Assembly: GCF_028682395.1 (NCBI RefSeq) | Contig: NZ_JANHLC010000010.1 | Location: 163,094 to 227,093 of the forward strand | From: Pseudomonas putida | GTDB taxonomy: Bacteria; Pseudomonadota; Gammaproteobacteria; Pseudomonadales; Pseudomonadaceae | Reading direction: 5' to 3' | DNA: 64,000 bases | Part shown: in pieces, positions 1 to 7,577 of the stretch | Numbering within the stretch: position 1 is the stretch's first letter | Layout of the letters: the number at the start of each line of letters is the position of its first letter | Notes under the pieces: generated by a model | The model's database searches: none | Told to the model about the DNA's origin: nothing | Seen by the model: the letters and a program-made list of their open reading frames with translations, nothing else | Program-made: the position numbers and the translations under genes

Positions 1-51
1 CATACCCGCATTAAGAGAAGCTGCGAAGCAGCATCCGCGAGAAAGCTGACC

Positions 52-456
52 ATGGTTGAAAATAGCGAACTACGTAAAGCCGGACTTAAAGTGACCCTGC
101 CACGGGTCAAGATTCTTCAGATGCTCGATTCCGCCGAGCAGCGTCACATGAGCGCCGAGGATGTTTACAAGGCGTTGATGGAAGCTGGCGAGGATGTCGG
201 TCTGGCCACGGTCTACCGTGTACTGACCCAGTTCGAAGCTGCCGGATTAGTGGTTCGCCACAATTTCGACGGTGGCCACGCGGTATTCGAACTGGACAAC
301 GGCAAGCACCACGACCATATGGTCATGGTGGATTCCGGTGAAGTCATCGAATTCTTCGACGAAGAAATCGAGAAGCTTCAGAAGGCAATCGTCGAGAAGC
401 ATGGCTTCGAGTTGGTGGATCACAACTTGGTGCTGTACGTACGCAAGAAAAAGTAA
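52..456 (+). CDS. fur: Ferric uptake regulator Fur
   Basis: Iron-responsive DNA-binding repressor that binds Fe2+ and blocks siderophore, heme-uptake and sRNA promoters. The 134-residue length is the Pseudomonas norm. The N-terminal winged helix contains the recognition helix at about residues 50-61 (GLATVYRVLTQF). Metal ligands known from P. aeruginosa Fur are all present: H86, D88, E107 and H124 for one site, and H32, E80, H89 and E100 for the other. There is no CxxC zinc pair, which is normal for pseudomonad Fur. The ATG follows only a weak purine stretch, and just 51 bases upstream are in view, so its promoter is not fully visible. It is convergent with recN. Probable targets inside this window are prrF near 56.8 kb and possibly the heme transporter near 53.9 kb. 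Confidence 0.98.
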   Translation: MVENSELRKAGLKVTLPRVKILQMLDSAEQRHMSAEDVYKALMEAGEDVGLATVYRVLTQFEAAGLVVRHNFDGGHAVFELDNGKHHDHMVMVDSGEVIEFFDEEIEKLQKAIVEKHGFELVDHNLVLYVRKKK

Positions 457-489
457 GCATGTCGCGCGAGCTACGGCCCGCGAAACGAT

Positions 490-522
490 CGAAGGCGACC
501 CTAGGGTCGCCTTCGTGCTTTC
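490..522. terminator. Bidirectional terminator between fur and recN
   Basis: A perfect 12-bp inverted repeat with a 2-base centre (490-515, arms CGAAGGCGACCC and its complement) lies between the convergent stops of fur and recN, followed by a short T-containing tract on the plus strand. Its position and symmetry suit termination from both sides, although the U-tract is weak. Confidence 0.75.
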
Positions 523-544
523 TGCACTACCTGAAAACGCGTGA

Positions 545-2218
545 TCAGGCCTTGGCCGTCACCACCATTTTCTTCGCGTGGGCCAGGGATTCCTTGGTCA
601 GGTCGATACCGCCCAGCATCCTTGCCACTTCCTCGATGCGCTCGTTTTTGCTGAGCTTAGACACTGCCGTATGGGTGGCATCGGCGCCGCGTACCTTGTG
701 CACGAACAAATGGTGATGGCCTTGCGCAGCGACTTGCGGCAAGTGCGTGACGGTCAATACTTGCCCGCGTTCGCCAAGCCGGCGCAGTAGCTGGCCGACG
801 ATTTCCGCCGTAGGGCCGCCGATGCCCACATCGACTTCGTCGAAGACCAACGTCGGCACCCGTGATGTCTGCGCGGTGATGACCTGGATCGCCAGGCTGA
901 TCCGTGACAGCTCGCCACCGGACGCCACCTTGGCCAGTGCCTTGAGCGGTTGCCCAGGGTTGGCGCTGACCAGCAGTTCGACTTGTTCCAGGCCATTGGG
1001 GTGTGGCTCGGGGCTGGGGTTGGCCGGCAGTTCGATGGCAAAGCGGCCGCCGGGCATGCCCAGGCGCTGGATTTCCCCTTCGACCGCGCTGGCCAGGCCT
1101 GTGGCCGCCAGCTGACGAAGCTCGCTGAGCTCCCGGGCCCGCTCCTGATAATGACGTGCGTAGGCGGCGACTTCTGCGCCCAGGCGTTCGATGGTTTCGT
1201 CGTTGGCGTTGAGGGTCTCGATTTCATCGAGCAGTTTTTGCTGCAGGCCGGCGACTTCGGTCGGCTGGATCCGGTGCTTGCGCGCCAGGGTGTAGATGGT
1301 GTCGAGGCGCTCCTCCAGTTGTTGGAGGCGCGCCGGGTCGGCGTCGAAGTGATCGAGGAAACGGTTGAGTTCGCCTACGGCTTCCTCGACCTGGATCTGG
1401 GCACTGGCCAGCAGGTTGGTGGCTTCGTCCAGTGAGCCGCTGCCACTGTTGATGCTCGACAGTCGATTGAGGCTGGCGGTCAGGGCGTTGAGGACATTGC
1501 CCGAGTCGTTTTCGCTGCATTGCTCGACAACCTGGCGGCAGATGCTCAGCAGGGTCTCGGCATTGGTCAGGTTCTTGTGTTCCTGTTCGAGCTGTTCCAG
1601 TTCGTTCTCGCCCAGGCCAAGGTTTTCCAGCTCTTCCATTTGGTAGCTGAGTAATTGATGGCGGGCGCGTTGTTCGTCGCCGGAGTTAGAGAGGCGTTCG
1701 AACTCCTGGCGAGTCTGGCGCCAGCGCTGGGCGGCCAGTTGGACCTGGCGGGCAAGATCGGTCGCGCCGGCGTATTCATCGAGCAGGCGGCGATGGGTGT
1801 CGGTTTTAAGCAGGGATTGGTGTTCGTGCTGGCTGTGGATATCGATCAGCAATTCGCCAAGGGCTTTCAGGTCGCCCAGTGGGCAGGGCGAGCCATTGAT
1901 ATAGCCGCGCGAGCGCCCTTCGGCGGTAATGACGCGGCGCAGGATGCACGGGCCGTCCAGGTCCAGGTCGCGCTCCGCCAGCCAGGAGCGGGCTTCAGGG
2001 ATGTCTTCGAGGTCGAAGGTCGCCAGGATGTCGGCCTTGTCTGCGCCTGGTCGTACCACGCCGCTGTCGGCGCGATCGCCAAGCGTCAGCCCGAGCGCGT
2101 CGAGCATGATCGACTTGCCGGCGCCGGTTTCACCGGTGATAACGCTCATGCCGCGATCCAGTTCCAGATCGAGGTGTTCAACGATGGCGTAGTTGTGTAC
2201 GGACAGGTGCACCAGCAT
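545..2218 (-). CDS. recN: DNA repair protein RecN
   Basis: SMC-like ATPase that acts at double-strand breaks in recombinational repair. The 557-residue length is full for the family. The Walker A motif GETGAGKS is at residues 29-36, a long coiled-coil middle spans roughly residues 150-360, and the C-terminal Walker B is VFDEVDVGIGG near residue 470, followed by the VTHLPQVAA segment. The start ATG sits 24 bases below a LexA-type operator, so the gene should be SOS-induced. It is divergent from grpE and convergent with fur. Confidence 0.97.
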   Translation of the reverse strand: MLVHLSVHNYAIVEHLDLELDRGMSVITGETGAGKSIMLDALGLTLGDRADSGVVRPGADKADILATFDLEDIPEARSWLAERDLDLDGPCILRRVITAEGRSRGYINGSPCPLGDLKALGELLIDIHSQHEHQSLLKTDTHRRLLDEYAGATDLARQVQLAAQRWRQTRQEFERLSNSGDEQRARHQLLSYQMEELENLGLGENELEQLEQEHKNLTNAETLLSICRQVVEQCSENDSGNVLNALTASLNRLSSINSGSGSLDEATNLLASAQIQVEEAVGELNRFLDHFDADPARLQQLEERLDTIYTLARKHRIQPTEVAGLQQKLLDEIETLNANDETIERLGAEVAAYARHYQERARELSELRQLAATGLASAVEGEIQRLGMPGGRFAIELPANPSPEPHPNGLEQVELLVSANPGQPLKALAKVASGGELSRISLAIQVITAQTSRVPTLVFDEVDVGIGGPTAEIVGQLLRRLGERGQVLTVTHLPQVAAQGHHHLFVHKVRGADATHTAVSKLSKNERIEEVARMLGGIDLTKESLAHAKKMVVTAKA

Positions 2219-2242
2219 AAAGGCCGCTCCCAGGCTTTAGGT

Positions 2243-2258
2243 CTGGTTATTTATACAG
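2243..2258 (-). promoter_or_regulatory. LexA (SOS) box upstream of recN
   Basis: Read on the recN strand, this is CTGTATAAATAACCAG, which keeps the invariant CTG-N10-CAG of the gamma-proteobacterial LexA box and an AT-rich centre. It lies just ahead of the recN start, where an operator would overlap the promoter. recN is a classical SOS gene, which supports the assignment. Confidence 0.85.
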
Positions 2259-2388
2259 TGTTTTATCCAGGGCTGACAATGCTCCCTCTTAGCTCGATTT
2301 GCTTGGTTTTACCTATTTTTTAGTGCTCCCGGGAATCGTCGCCTGGGGTCTTTTGGGAAAGATTGCCCCCACTTGCTGTGTGGCTGCC

Positions 2389-2417
2389 CTTGAACCCTGA
2401 AATTGCGACCCCATATA
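2389..2417 (+). promoter_or_regulatory. Sigma-32 (heat-shock) promoter of grpE
   Basis: CTTGAA at 2389-2394 and CCCCATATA at 2409-2417, separated by 14 bases, match the RpoH consensus (CTTGAAA, 11-16 bases, CCCCATnT). Transcription would start near 2425, about 45 bases before the grpE ATG. The grpE SD-like sequence AAAGGAG lies at about 2457-2463. Confidence 0.88.
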
Positions 2418-2469
2418 CGGGGGCAGAAGCGCGAGTCCAGCTCGCGGACGATATAGAAAGGAGAATTTT

Positions 2470-3036
2470 ATGGCTGACGAACAGACTCTGGATTCGCAAA
2501 ATCTGGATGCTAATCAGGCCGCCGAGGCTTCGAGTGATGACCTGGTGGCTCGCGTACAAGTGCTCGAAGAGCAACTGGCCGGGGCTCAGGATCAGGCATT
2601 GCGGGTTGCTGCCGATCTGCAGAACGTCCGTCGCCGTGCCGAGCAGGATGTCGAGAAAGCGCACAAGTTCGCCCTGGAAAAATTTGCCGGCGATCTGTTG
2701 CCCGTGATCGACAGCCTGGAGCGAGGCCTGGAGCTGTCGAGCGCGGATGACGAAAGCATCCGGCCGATGCGCGAAGGGATCGAACTGACCCTGAAAATGT
2801 TTGGCGACACGCTCAAGCGTTACAACCTGGAAGCCATTGATCCGCACGGCGAGCCGTTCAACGCCGAGTTGCATCAGGCAATGGCCATGCAGGAAAGCGC
2901 CGACGTTGAGCCCAATAGCGTGCTCAAGGTGTTTCAAAAGGGCTATCAGCTCAATGGTCGCTTGCTGCGTCCGGCGATGGTCGTGGTTAGCAAGGCGCCT
3001 GCACCGGTTTCGCCATCGATTGACGAGCAGGCTTGA
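2470..3036 (+). CDS. grpE: Nucleotide exchange factor GrpE
   Basis: Cytoplasmic co-chaperone that releases ADP from DnaK. The protein has 188 residues. An acidic N-terminus leads into a coiled-coil dimerisation helix (about residues 25-75, including VAADLQNVRRRAEQDVEKA). The C-terminal beta domain carries the family signature around NAELHQAMAM and VFQKGYQLNGRLLRPAMVVVS. AAGGAG lies seven bases before the ATG. It is the first gene of the grpE-dnaK-dnaJ chaperone set and has its own RpoH promoter. Its stop codon lies inside a second RpoH promoter that drives dnaK. Confidence 0.97.
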   Translation: MADEQTLDSQNLDANQAAEASSDDLVARVQVLEEQLAGAQDQALRVAADLQNVRRRAEQDVEKAHKFALEKFAGDLLPVIDSLERGLELSSADDESIRPMREGIELTLKMFGDTLKRYNLEAIDPHGEPFNAELHQAMAMQESADVEPNSVLKVFQKGYQLNGRLLRPAMVVVSKAPAPVSPSIDEQA

Positions 3037-3060
3037 AATCGGCCGCAAGGCCCCCATCTA
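3032..3060 (+). promoter_or_regulatory. Sigma-32 promoter of dnaK, overlapping the grpE stop
   Basis: CTTGAAA at 3032-3038, a 13-base spacer and CCCCATCTA at 3052-3060 form an almost perfect RpoH promoter. The TGA stop of grpE is the TGA inside the -35 element. It would let dnaK be made at a much higher level than grpE during heat shock. Confidence 0.88.
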
Positions 3061-3137
3061 TAAGTCAAGCGTTTAAGTACTGCCGCAGTTCTCAAACAAG
3101 GCTGCGGTCACCAAATTCAAGTTTCGGGAGAGATAAC

Positions 3138-5054
3138 ATGGGCAAAATTATCGGTATTGACCTGGGGACCACCAACTCCTGCGTCTCCATTCTGGAAAAC
3201 GGCAAAGTAAAAGTTATCGAGAACGCCGAAGGCGCGCGTACTACGCCGTCGATCGTTGCATATGCCAACGATGGCGAAATCCTGGTTGGCCAATCGGCCA
3301 AGCGTCAGGCTGTGACCAATCCGCATAACACCCTGTACGCGGTGAAGCGTCTGATTGGTCGTCGTTTTGACGAGGAAGTTGTACAGAAAGACATTCAGAT
3401 GGTCCCTTACAAGATCGTCAAAGCTGACAACAACGACGCCTGGGTAGAAGTGAACGGCCAGAAAATGGCTCCGCCACAAATCTCGGCTGAAATTCTGAAG
3501 AAAATGAAGAAGACCGCCGAAGACTATCTCGGCGAGCCTGTGACCGAGGCGGTGATCACCGTTCCGGCCTACTTCAACGACAGCCAGCGTCAGGCGACCA
3601 AGGACGCCGGTCGTATTGCCGGTCTGGACGTTAAGCGGATCATCAACGAACCGACCGCAGCGGCCCTGGCTTACGGCATGGACAAGGCCAAAGGCGACCA
3701 CACCGTGATCGTTTATGACCTGGGTGGCGGTACCTTCGACGTTTCCGTGATCGAAATCGCTGAAGTCGATGGCGAGCACCAGTTCGAAGTACTGGCGACC
3801 AACGGTGACACCTTCCTGGGTGGTGAAGACTTTGACATTCGTCTGATCGATTACCTGGTCGACGAATTCAAGAAAGAAAGCGGCATGAACCTCAAGGGCG
3901 ACCCCCTGGCCATGCAGCGTCTGAAAGAAGCGGCCGAGAAAGCCAAGATCGAGCTGTCGTCGAGCCAGCAGACCGACGTCAACCTGCCGTACATCACTGC
4001 AGATGCGACCGGTCCTAAGCACTTGAACGTGAAAATCTCGCGTGCCAAGTTGGAATCGCTGGTTGAAGACCTGGTTCAGCGCACGATCGAACCTTGCCGT
4101 ATCGCGCTGAAAGATGCCGGTATCGATGTGGGCGCGATCAACGACGTGATCCTGGTCGGTGGCCAGACTCGTATGCCGCTGGTGCAAAAACTGGTAACGG
4201 ACTTCTTCGGTAAAGAAGCGCGTAAAGACGTCAACCCTGACGAAGCTGTAGCCATGGGTGCTGCTATCCAGGGTGCGGTATTGGCTGGTGACGTGAAAGA
4301 CGTGCTGCTGCTGGACGTCAGCCCGCTGACCCTGGGTATCGAAACCATGGGTGGCGTGATGACTGCGCTGATCGAGAAAAACACCACGATTCCTACCAAG
4401 AAATCCCAGGTGTTCTCGACCGCCGATGACAACCAGGGCGCCGTGACCATTCACGTGCTGCAAGGCGAGCGTAAGCAAGCTGCGCAGAACAAGTCGCTGG
4501 GCAAGTTCGATCTGGCTGACATTCCGCCTGCTCCACGCGGTGTGCCACAAATCGAAGTGACCTTCGACATCGACGCCAACGGCATCCTGCACGTGAGCGC
4601 GAAAGACAAGGCGACTGGCAAGACTCAGTCGATCGTGATCAAGGCCAACTCCGGTCTGTCTGAAGAAGAAATTCAACAGATGGTTCGCGACGCTGAAGTC
4701 AACGCCGAAGAAGACCGCAAGTTCGAAGAGCTGGCGGCGGCCCGTAACCAGGGTGACGCGCTGGTTCACTCGACCCGTAAAATGGTCGCGGACGCAGGTG
4801 ACAAGGTGACCGCGGACGAGAAAACCGCGATCGAAGCTGCCGTGGTTGCACTGGAAGCTGCTGTAAAAGGCGACGACAAGGCCACCATCGAAGCCAAGAT
4901 CGAAGAGCTGTCCAAGGTCTCGGCACCTGTTGCTCAGAAGATGTATGCCGAGCAGGCCAACCCTGCAGACGCAGCGGCACAGCCAGCGGATTCGGCCGAG
5001 AAGGCTGACGACGTTGTCGATGCCGAGTTCGAAGAAGTAAAAGACAACAAGTAA
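3138..5054 (+). CDS. dnaK: Molecular chaperone DnaK (Hsp70)
   Basis: ATP-dependent Hsp70 chaperone working with DnaJ and GrpE. The protein has 638 residues when started at the ATG at 3138, which follows CGGGAGAG. An upstream in-frame start would add unrelated residues translated from the promoter region. The N-terminus GIDLGTTNSCV, the phosphate-2 motif YDLGGGTFDVSVIE and the adenosine motif ILVGGQTRMP define the ATPase domain (about residues 1-383). The substrate-binding domain follows, and the C-terminal tail ends in acidic EEVKDNK, as in other DnaK proteins. Confidence 0.99.
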   Translation: MGKIIGIDLGTTNSCVSILENGKVKVIENAEGARTTPSIVAYANDGEILVGQSAKRQAVTNPHNTLYAVKRLIGRRFDEEVVQKDIQMVPYKIVKADNNDAWVEVNGQKMAPPQISAEILKKMKKTAEDYLGEPVTEAVITVPAYFNDSQRQATKDAGRIAGLDVKRIINEPTAAALAYGMDKAKGDHTVIVYDLGGGTFDVSVIEIAEVDGEHQFEVLATNGDTFLGGEDFDIRLIDYLVDEFKKESGMNLKGDPLAMQRLKEAAEKAKIELSSSQQTDVNLPYITADATGPKHLNVKISRAKLESLVEDLVQRTIEPCRIALKDAGIDVGAINDVILVGGQTRMPLVQKLVTDFFGKEARKDVNPDEAVAMGAAIQGAVLAGDVKDVLLLDVSPLTLGIETMGGVMTALIEKNTTIPTKKSQVFSTADDNQGAVTIHVLQGERKQAAQNKSLGKFDLADIPPAPRGVPQIEVTFDIDANGILHVSAKDKATGKTQSIVIKANSGLSEEEIQQMVRDAEVNAEEDRKFEELAAARNQGDALVHSTRKMVADAGDKVTADEKTAIEAAVVALEAAVKGDDKATIEAKIEELSKVSAPVAQKMYAEQANPADAAAQPADSAEKADDVVDAEFEEVKDNK

Positions 5055-5373
5055 GACTCTTGTTGTCGGCCGGTTGACTGCTTTCGAGTGGTGACTGGTA
5101 GGATGTCGCCGCGCGGGGGCTTGCCCCCGCGTTGGCGTGTCTGGGATACGCGAATTCTTGCGGCATCCGACAGTGCTCGAATGCTGGCGGCAAGGCAGGT
5201 GGGCCAAGGCTCTCTTGTCGATCATGGCCGCTCCTGTCGACCTCTCTTGTGGTCGTTATTCAGAAACCAGATCGTTGAAATAACGTGAGTTGAGCCGGGC
5301 CAATGCGAGGCTCAACAAGTTTGGCAAGGCCTGGACGGGCGTTGTCGAACGTTCCTAAAGAGTGCAAAGACTT
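5055..5373. other. Gene-free dnaK-dnaJ interval with two hairpins
   Basis: This interval of 319 bases contains no convincing ORF. At 5112-5131 there is a G/C palindrome (CGCGGGGGC, two bases, GCCCCCGCG) resembling the core of Pseudomonas REP-type extragenic palindromes. At 5289-5316 an 8-bp inverted repeat (GTTGAGCC/GGCTCAAC) lies in the likely dnaJ leader. Neither is followed by a T-run. A GTTGAAA near 5274 resembles an RpoH -35 element but lacks a proper CCCCAT partner, so I do not call a promoter. Confidence 0.5.
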
Positions 5374-6498
5374 ATGGCAAAGCGTGACTATTACGAAATT
5401 CTAGGCGTTGAGCGTAGCTCCAGCGAAGCGGAGCTGAAAAAGGCTTATCGTCGTCTCGCGATGAAGCATCACCCGGACCGCAATCCGGATGACAAGGCTT
5501 CGGAAGAATTGTTCAAAGAGGCCAACGAGGCCTACGAAGTCCTCTCCGACTCCAGCAAGCGTGCGGCCTACGATCAGTACGGCCATGCCGGCGTCGACCC
5601 CAGCATGGGTGGCGGCGGTGCGGGTTTCGGTGGGCAGAACTTCTCCGATATTTTCGGCGATGTGTTCAGCGACTTCTTTGGTGGTGGCCGTGGCGGTGCT
5701 CGCGGCGGCGCCCAGCGTGGCAGCGACCTGCGTTACACCCTGGAGCTGGACCTGGAAGAAGCGGTGCGCGGCACGTCCGTGAATATCCGTGTACCGACGC
5801 TGGTCAACTGCAAGCCGTGTGACGGTTCGGGCGCGAAAAAAGGCTCTTCGCCGATCACCTGCCCAACCTGCGGTGGTATTGGTCAGGTACGGATGCAGCA
5901 GGGCTTTTTCTCGGTGCAGCAAACCTGCCCGCGTTGCCATGGCCAGGGCAAGATCATTTCCGATCCTTGCGATTCGTGCCACGGCGAAGGTCGCGTCGAA
6001 GAGTACAAGACCCTGTCGGTGAAAGTGCCGGCGGGTGTGGATACCGGTGATCGCATTCGCCTGTCCGGTGAAGGCGAGGCGGGCGCACAGGGTGGTCCTA
6101 CAGGTGATCTGTATGTGGTGATCAACGTGCGCGAGCACGCGATCTTCCAGCGTGACGGCAAGCACCTGTTCTGCGAAGTGCCGATCAGCTATGCCGATGC
6201 AGCGCTGGGCGGCGAGTTGGAAGTGCCGACCCTCGATGGCCGGGTCAAGCTGAAGATCCCGGAAGGTACGCAGACCGGCAAGCAATTCCGTTTGCGCGGC
6301 AAGGGCGTTGCACCGGTGCGTGGCGGCGGTGCTGGCGACCTTATGTGTCGTGTGGCGGTCGAAACCCCCGTGAACCTTAGCCGTCGTCAGCGTGAGCTGC
6401 TCGAAGAGTTCCGCACCACGCTTGAGGGCGACAATTCTCATTCGCCGCGAGCGAGCGGTTGGTTCGAAGGCGTTAAGCGTTTCTTCGGCGACCTGTAA
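5374..6498 (+). CDS. dnaJ: Chaperone protein DnaJ (Hsp40)
   Basis: Co-chaperone that delivers clients to DnaK and stimulates its ATPase. The protein has 374 residues from the ATG at 5374. The J domain carries HPD at residues 33-35. A Gly/Phe-rich linker (about 74-115) follows, then four CxxCxGxG zinc-binding repeats (CKPCDGSG, CPTCGGIG, CPRCHGQG, CDSCHGEG), then the C-terminal client-binding domains. The earlier in-frame GTG at 5362 adds only four residues and has no better ribosome site. It is downstream of dnaK and followed closely by dapB. Confidence 0.98.
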   Translation: MAKRDYYEILGVERSSSEAELKKAYRRLAMKHHPDRNPDDKASEELFKEANEAYEVLSDSSKRAAYDQYGHAGVDPSMGGGGAGFGGQNFSDIFGDVFSDFFGGGRGGARGGAQRGSDLRYTLELDLEEAVRGTSVNIRVPTLVNCKPCDGSGAKKGSSPITCPTCGGIGQVRMQQGFFSVQQTCPRCHGQGKIISDPCDSCHGEGRVEEYKTLSVKVPAGVDTGDRIRLSGEGEAGAQGGPTGDLYVVINVREHAIFQRDGKHLFCEVPISYADAALGGELEVPTLDGRVKLKIPEGTQTGKQFRLRGKGVAPVRGGGAGDLMCRVAVETPVNLSRRQRELLEEFRTTLEGDNSHSPRASGWFEGVKRFFGDL

Positions 6499-6508
6499 GG
6501 AGTTAGGC

Positions 6509-7315
6509 ATGCGACGTATAGCTGTGATGGGCGCTGCAGGGCGCATGGGCAAGACGCTGATCGAGGCGGTTCACCAGCAGGCGCCAGTCGCCGGGCTGAC
6601 GGCAGCCATTGATCGCGCAGAGAGCACGCTGGTCGGTGCCGATGCGGGTGAGCTGGCGGCACTGGGGCGCATTGGTGTGCCCTTGTCCGGTGATCTGGCG
6701 AAAGTGGCGGATGAGTTTGATGTGTTGATCGACTTCACCCACCCAAGCGTCACCCTGAAGAACCTGGCCTTTTGCCGTAAAGCCGGCAAGGCCATGGTGA
6801 TTGGCACCACGGGCTTCAGCGTTGAAGAAAAAGCGCTGCTGGCTGAGGCGAGCAAGGACATTCCGATCGTTTTCGCTGCCAACTTCAGTGTGGGTGTGAA
6901 CCTTTGCCTGAAGCTGCTGGACACTGCCGCCCGGGTCATGGGTGATGATGTCGATATCGAGATCATCGAGGCGCACCATCGGCACAAGGTCGATGCGCCT
7001 TCAGGCACGGCGTTGCGCATGGGTGAAGTGGTTGCGGCGGCGCTGGATCGCGATCTGCAGAAAGTCGCGGTGTACGGGCGTGAGGGTCAGACGGGCGCGC
7101 GTGATCGGCAGACCATCGGTTTTGCCACCGTTCGCGCGGGCGACGTGGTGGGTGATCATACGGTGCTCTTCGCCGCCGATGGCGAGCGCGTCGAAATCAC
7201 GCACAAGGCTTCCAGTCGTATGACCTTCGCCAAGGGTGCGGTGCGTGCTGCGCTGTGGCTCGAAGGGCGAGAGGCGGGCTTGTACGATATGCAAGACGTC
7301 CTCGACCTGCGCTGA
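6509..7315 (+). CDS. dapB: 4-hydroxy-tetrahydrodipicolinate reductase
   Basis: Reduces the DapA product to tetrahydrodipicolinate in lysine and diaminopimelate synthesis. The protein has 268 residues. The N-terminal Rossmann motif is GAAGRMGK, and the catalytic segment EAHHRHKVDAPSGTA contains the conserved histidine pair, lysine and substrate-binding SGT. TAAGGAG precedes the ATG, and the gene starts 10 bases after dnaJ, so the two are probably co-transcribed. A strong terminator follows at 7330. Confidence 0.98.
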   Translation: MRRIAVMGAAGRMGKTLIEAVHQQAPVAGLTAAIDRAESTLVGADAGELAALGRIGVPLSGDLAKVADEFDVLIDFTHPSVTLKNLAFCRKAGKAMVIGTTGFSVEEKALLAEASKDIPIVFAANFSVGVNLCLKLLDTAARVMGDDVDIEIIEAHHRHKVDAPSGTALRMGEVVAAALDRDLQKVAVYGREGQTGARDRQTIGFATVRAGDVVGDHTVLFAADGERVEITHKASSRMTFAKGAVRAALWLEGREAGLYDMQDVLDLR

Positions 7316-7329
7316 AAAACCTCTAGAAT

Positions 7330-7362
7330 AGGGTCGGCACACCCAGTGCCGACCCTGTTTTT
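7330..7362 (+). terminator. Intrinsic terminator after dapB
   Basis: An 11-bp perfect stem (AGGGTCGGCAC and complement) with a 5-base loop is followed by TGTTTTT. It closes the dnaJ-dapB transcript and separates it from the carA leader. Confidence 0.9.
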
Positions 7363-7484
7363 AGCCGCTTAGCGATGTCCTGTCGCATTCCCCTGCCTTT
7401 TAGGCTCATTAGCGGTGGACCCAAAAAGCCTTTTTCTGTAAGCTACAGCTTTAGTGTGTCCACTAAAAGCGCGCAGATAATTCG

Positions 7485-7577
7485 ATGAAGAAGCGGGGTG
7501 ACGTGTCCATACGTCACTCCGCTTTTTTACAACCTGCGAACGCCCTTTCAGGCTTTATTTACGGGAGGTCTTCTTGA
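7485..7577 (+). CDS. Possible carA leader peptide ORF (30 codons)
   Basis: An ATG at 7485 opens a 30-codon frame that reads straight through the attenuator-like hairpin at 7491-7528. It ends in a TGA (7575-7577) overlapping the TTG start of carA as TTGA. The peptide begins MKKRGDVSIR and ends FIYGRSS. No good SD precedes the ATG, so translation is uncertain. The frame's stop-start overlap with carA and its path across the terminator are what suggest a regulatory role. Leader-based pyrimidine control of carAB has, as I recall, been reported in P. aeruginosa, but I cannot confirm that this ORF is the same element. Confidence 0.4.
   Translation: MKKRGDVSIRHSAFLQPANALSGFIYGRSS
7491..7528 (+). 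terminator. Terminator-like attenuator in the carA leader
   Basis: Arms 7491-7504 and 7511-7524 form a 14-bp stem with a single G-U pair and a 6-base loop, followed immediately by six T residues (7523-7528). This is a full intrinsic terminator lying 46 bases before the carA start with no gene ending in front of it, so it can only act on the carA leader transcript. A further imperfect pairing (TTAGCGGTGGAC near 7410 with GTCCACTAA near 7458) lies upstream. Confidence 0.85.

Noticed and set aside
3117..5225. Long minus-strand ORF (702 codons) opposite dnaK
   Set aside because: It mirrors the codon bias of dnaK, has no family features and would lie fully antisense to a certain gene.
5274..5310. 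Possible RpoH promoter of dnaJ
   Set aside because: Only the GTTGAAA part is good; there is no CCCCAT element at proper distance.
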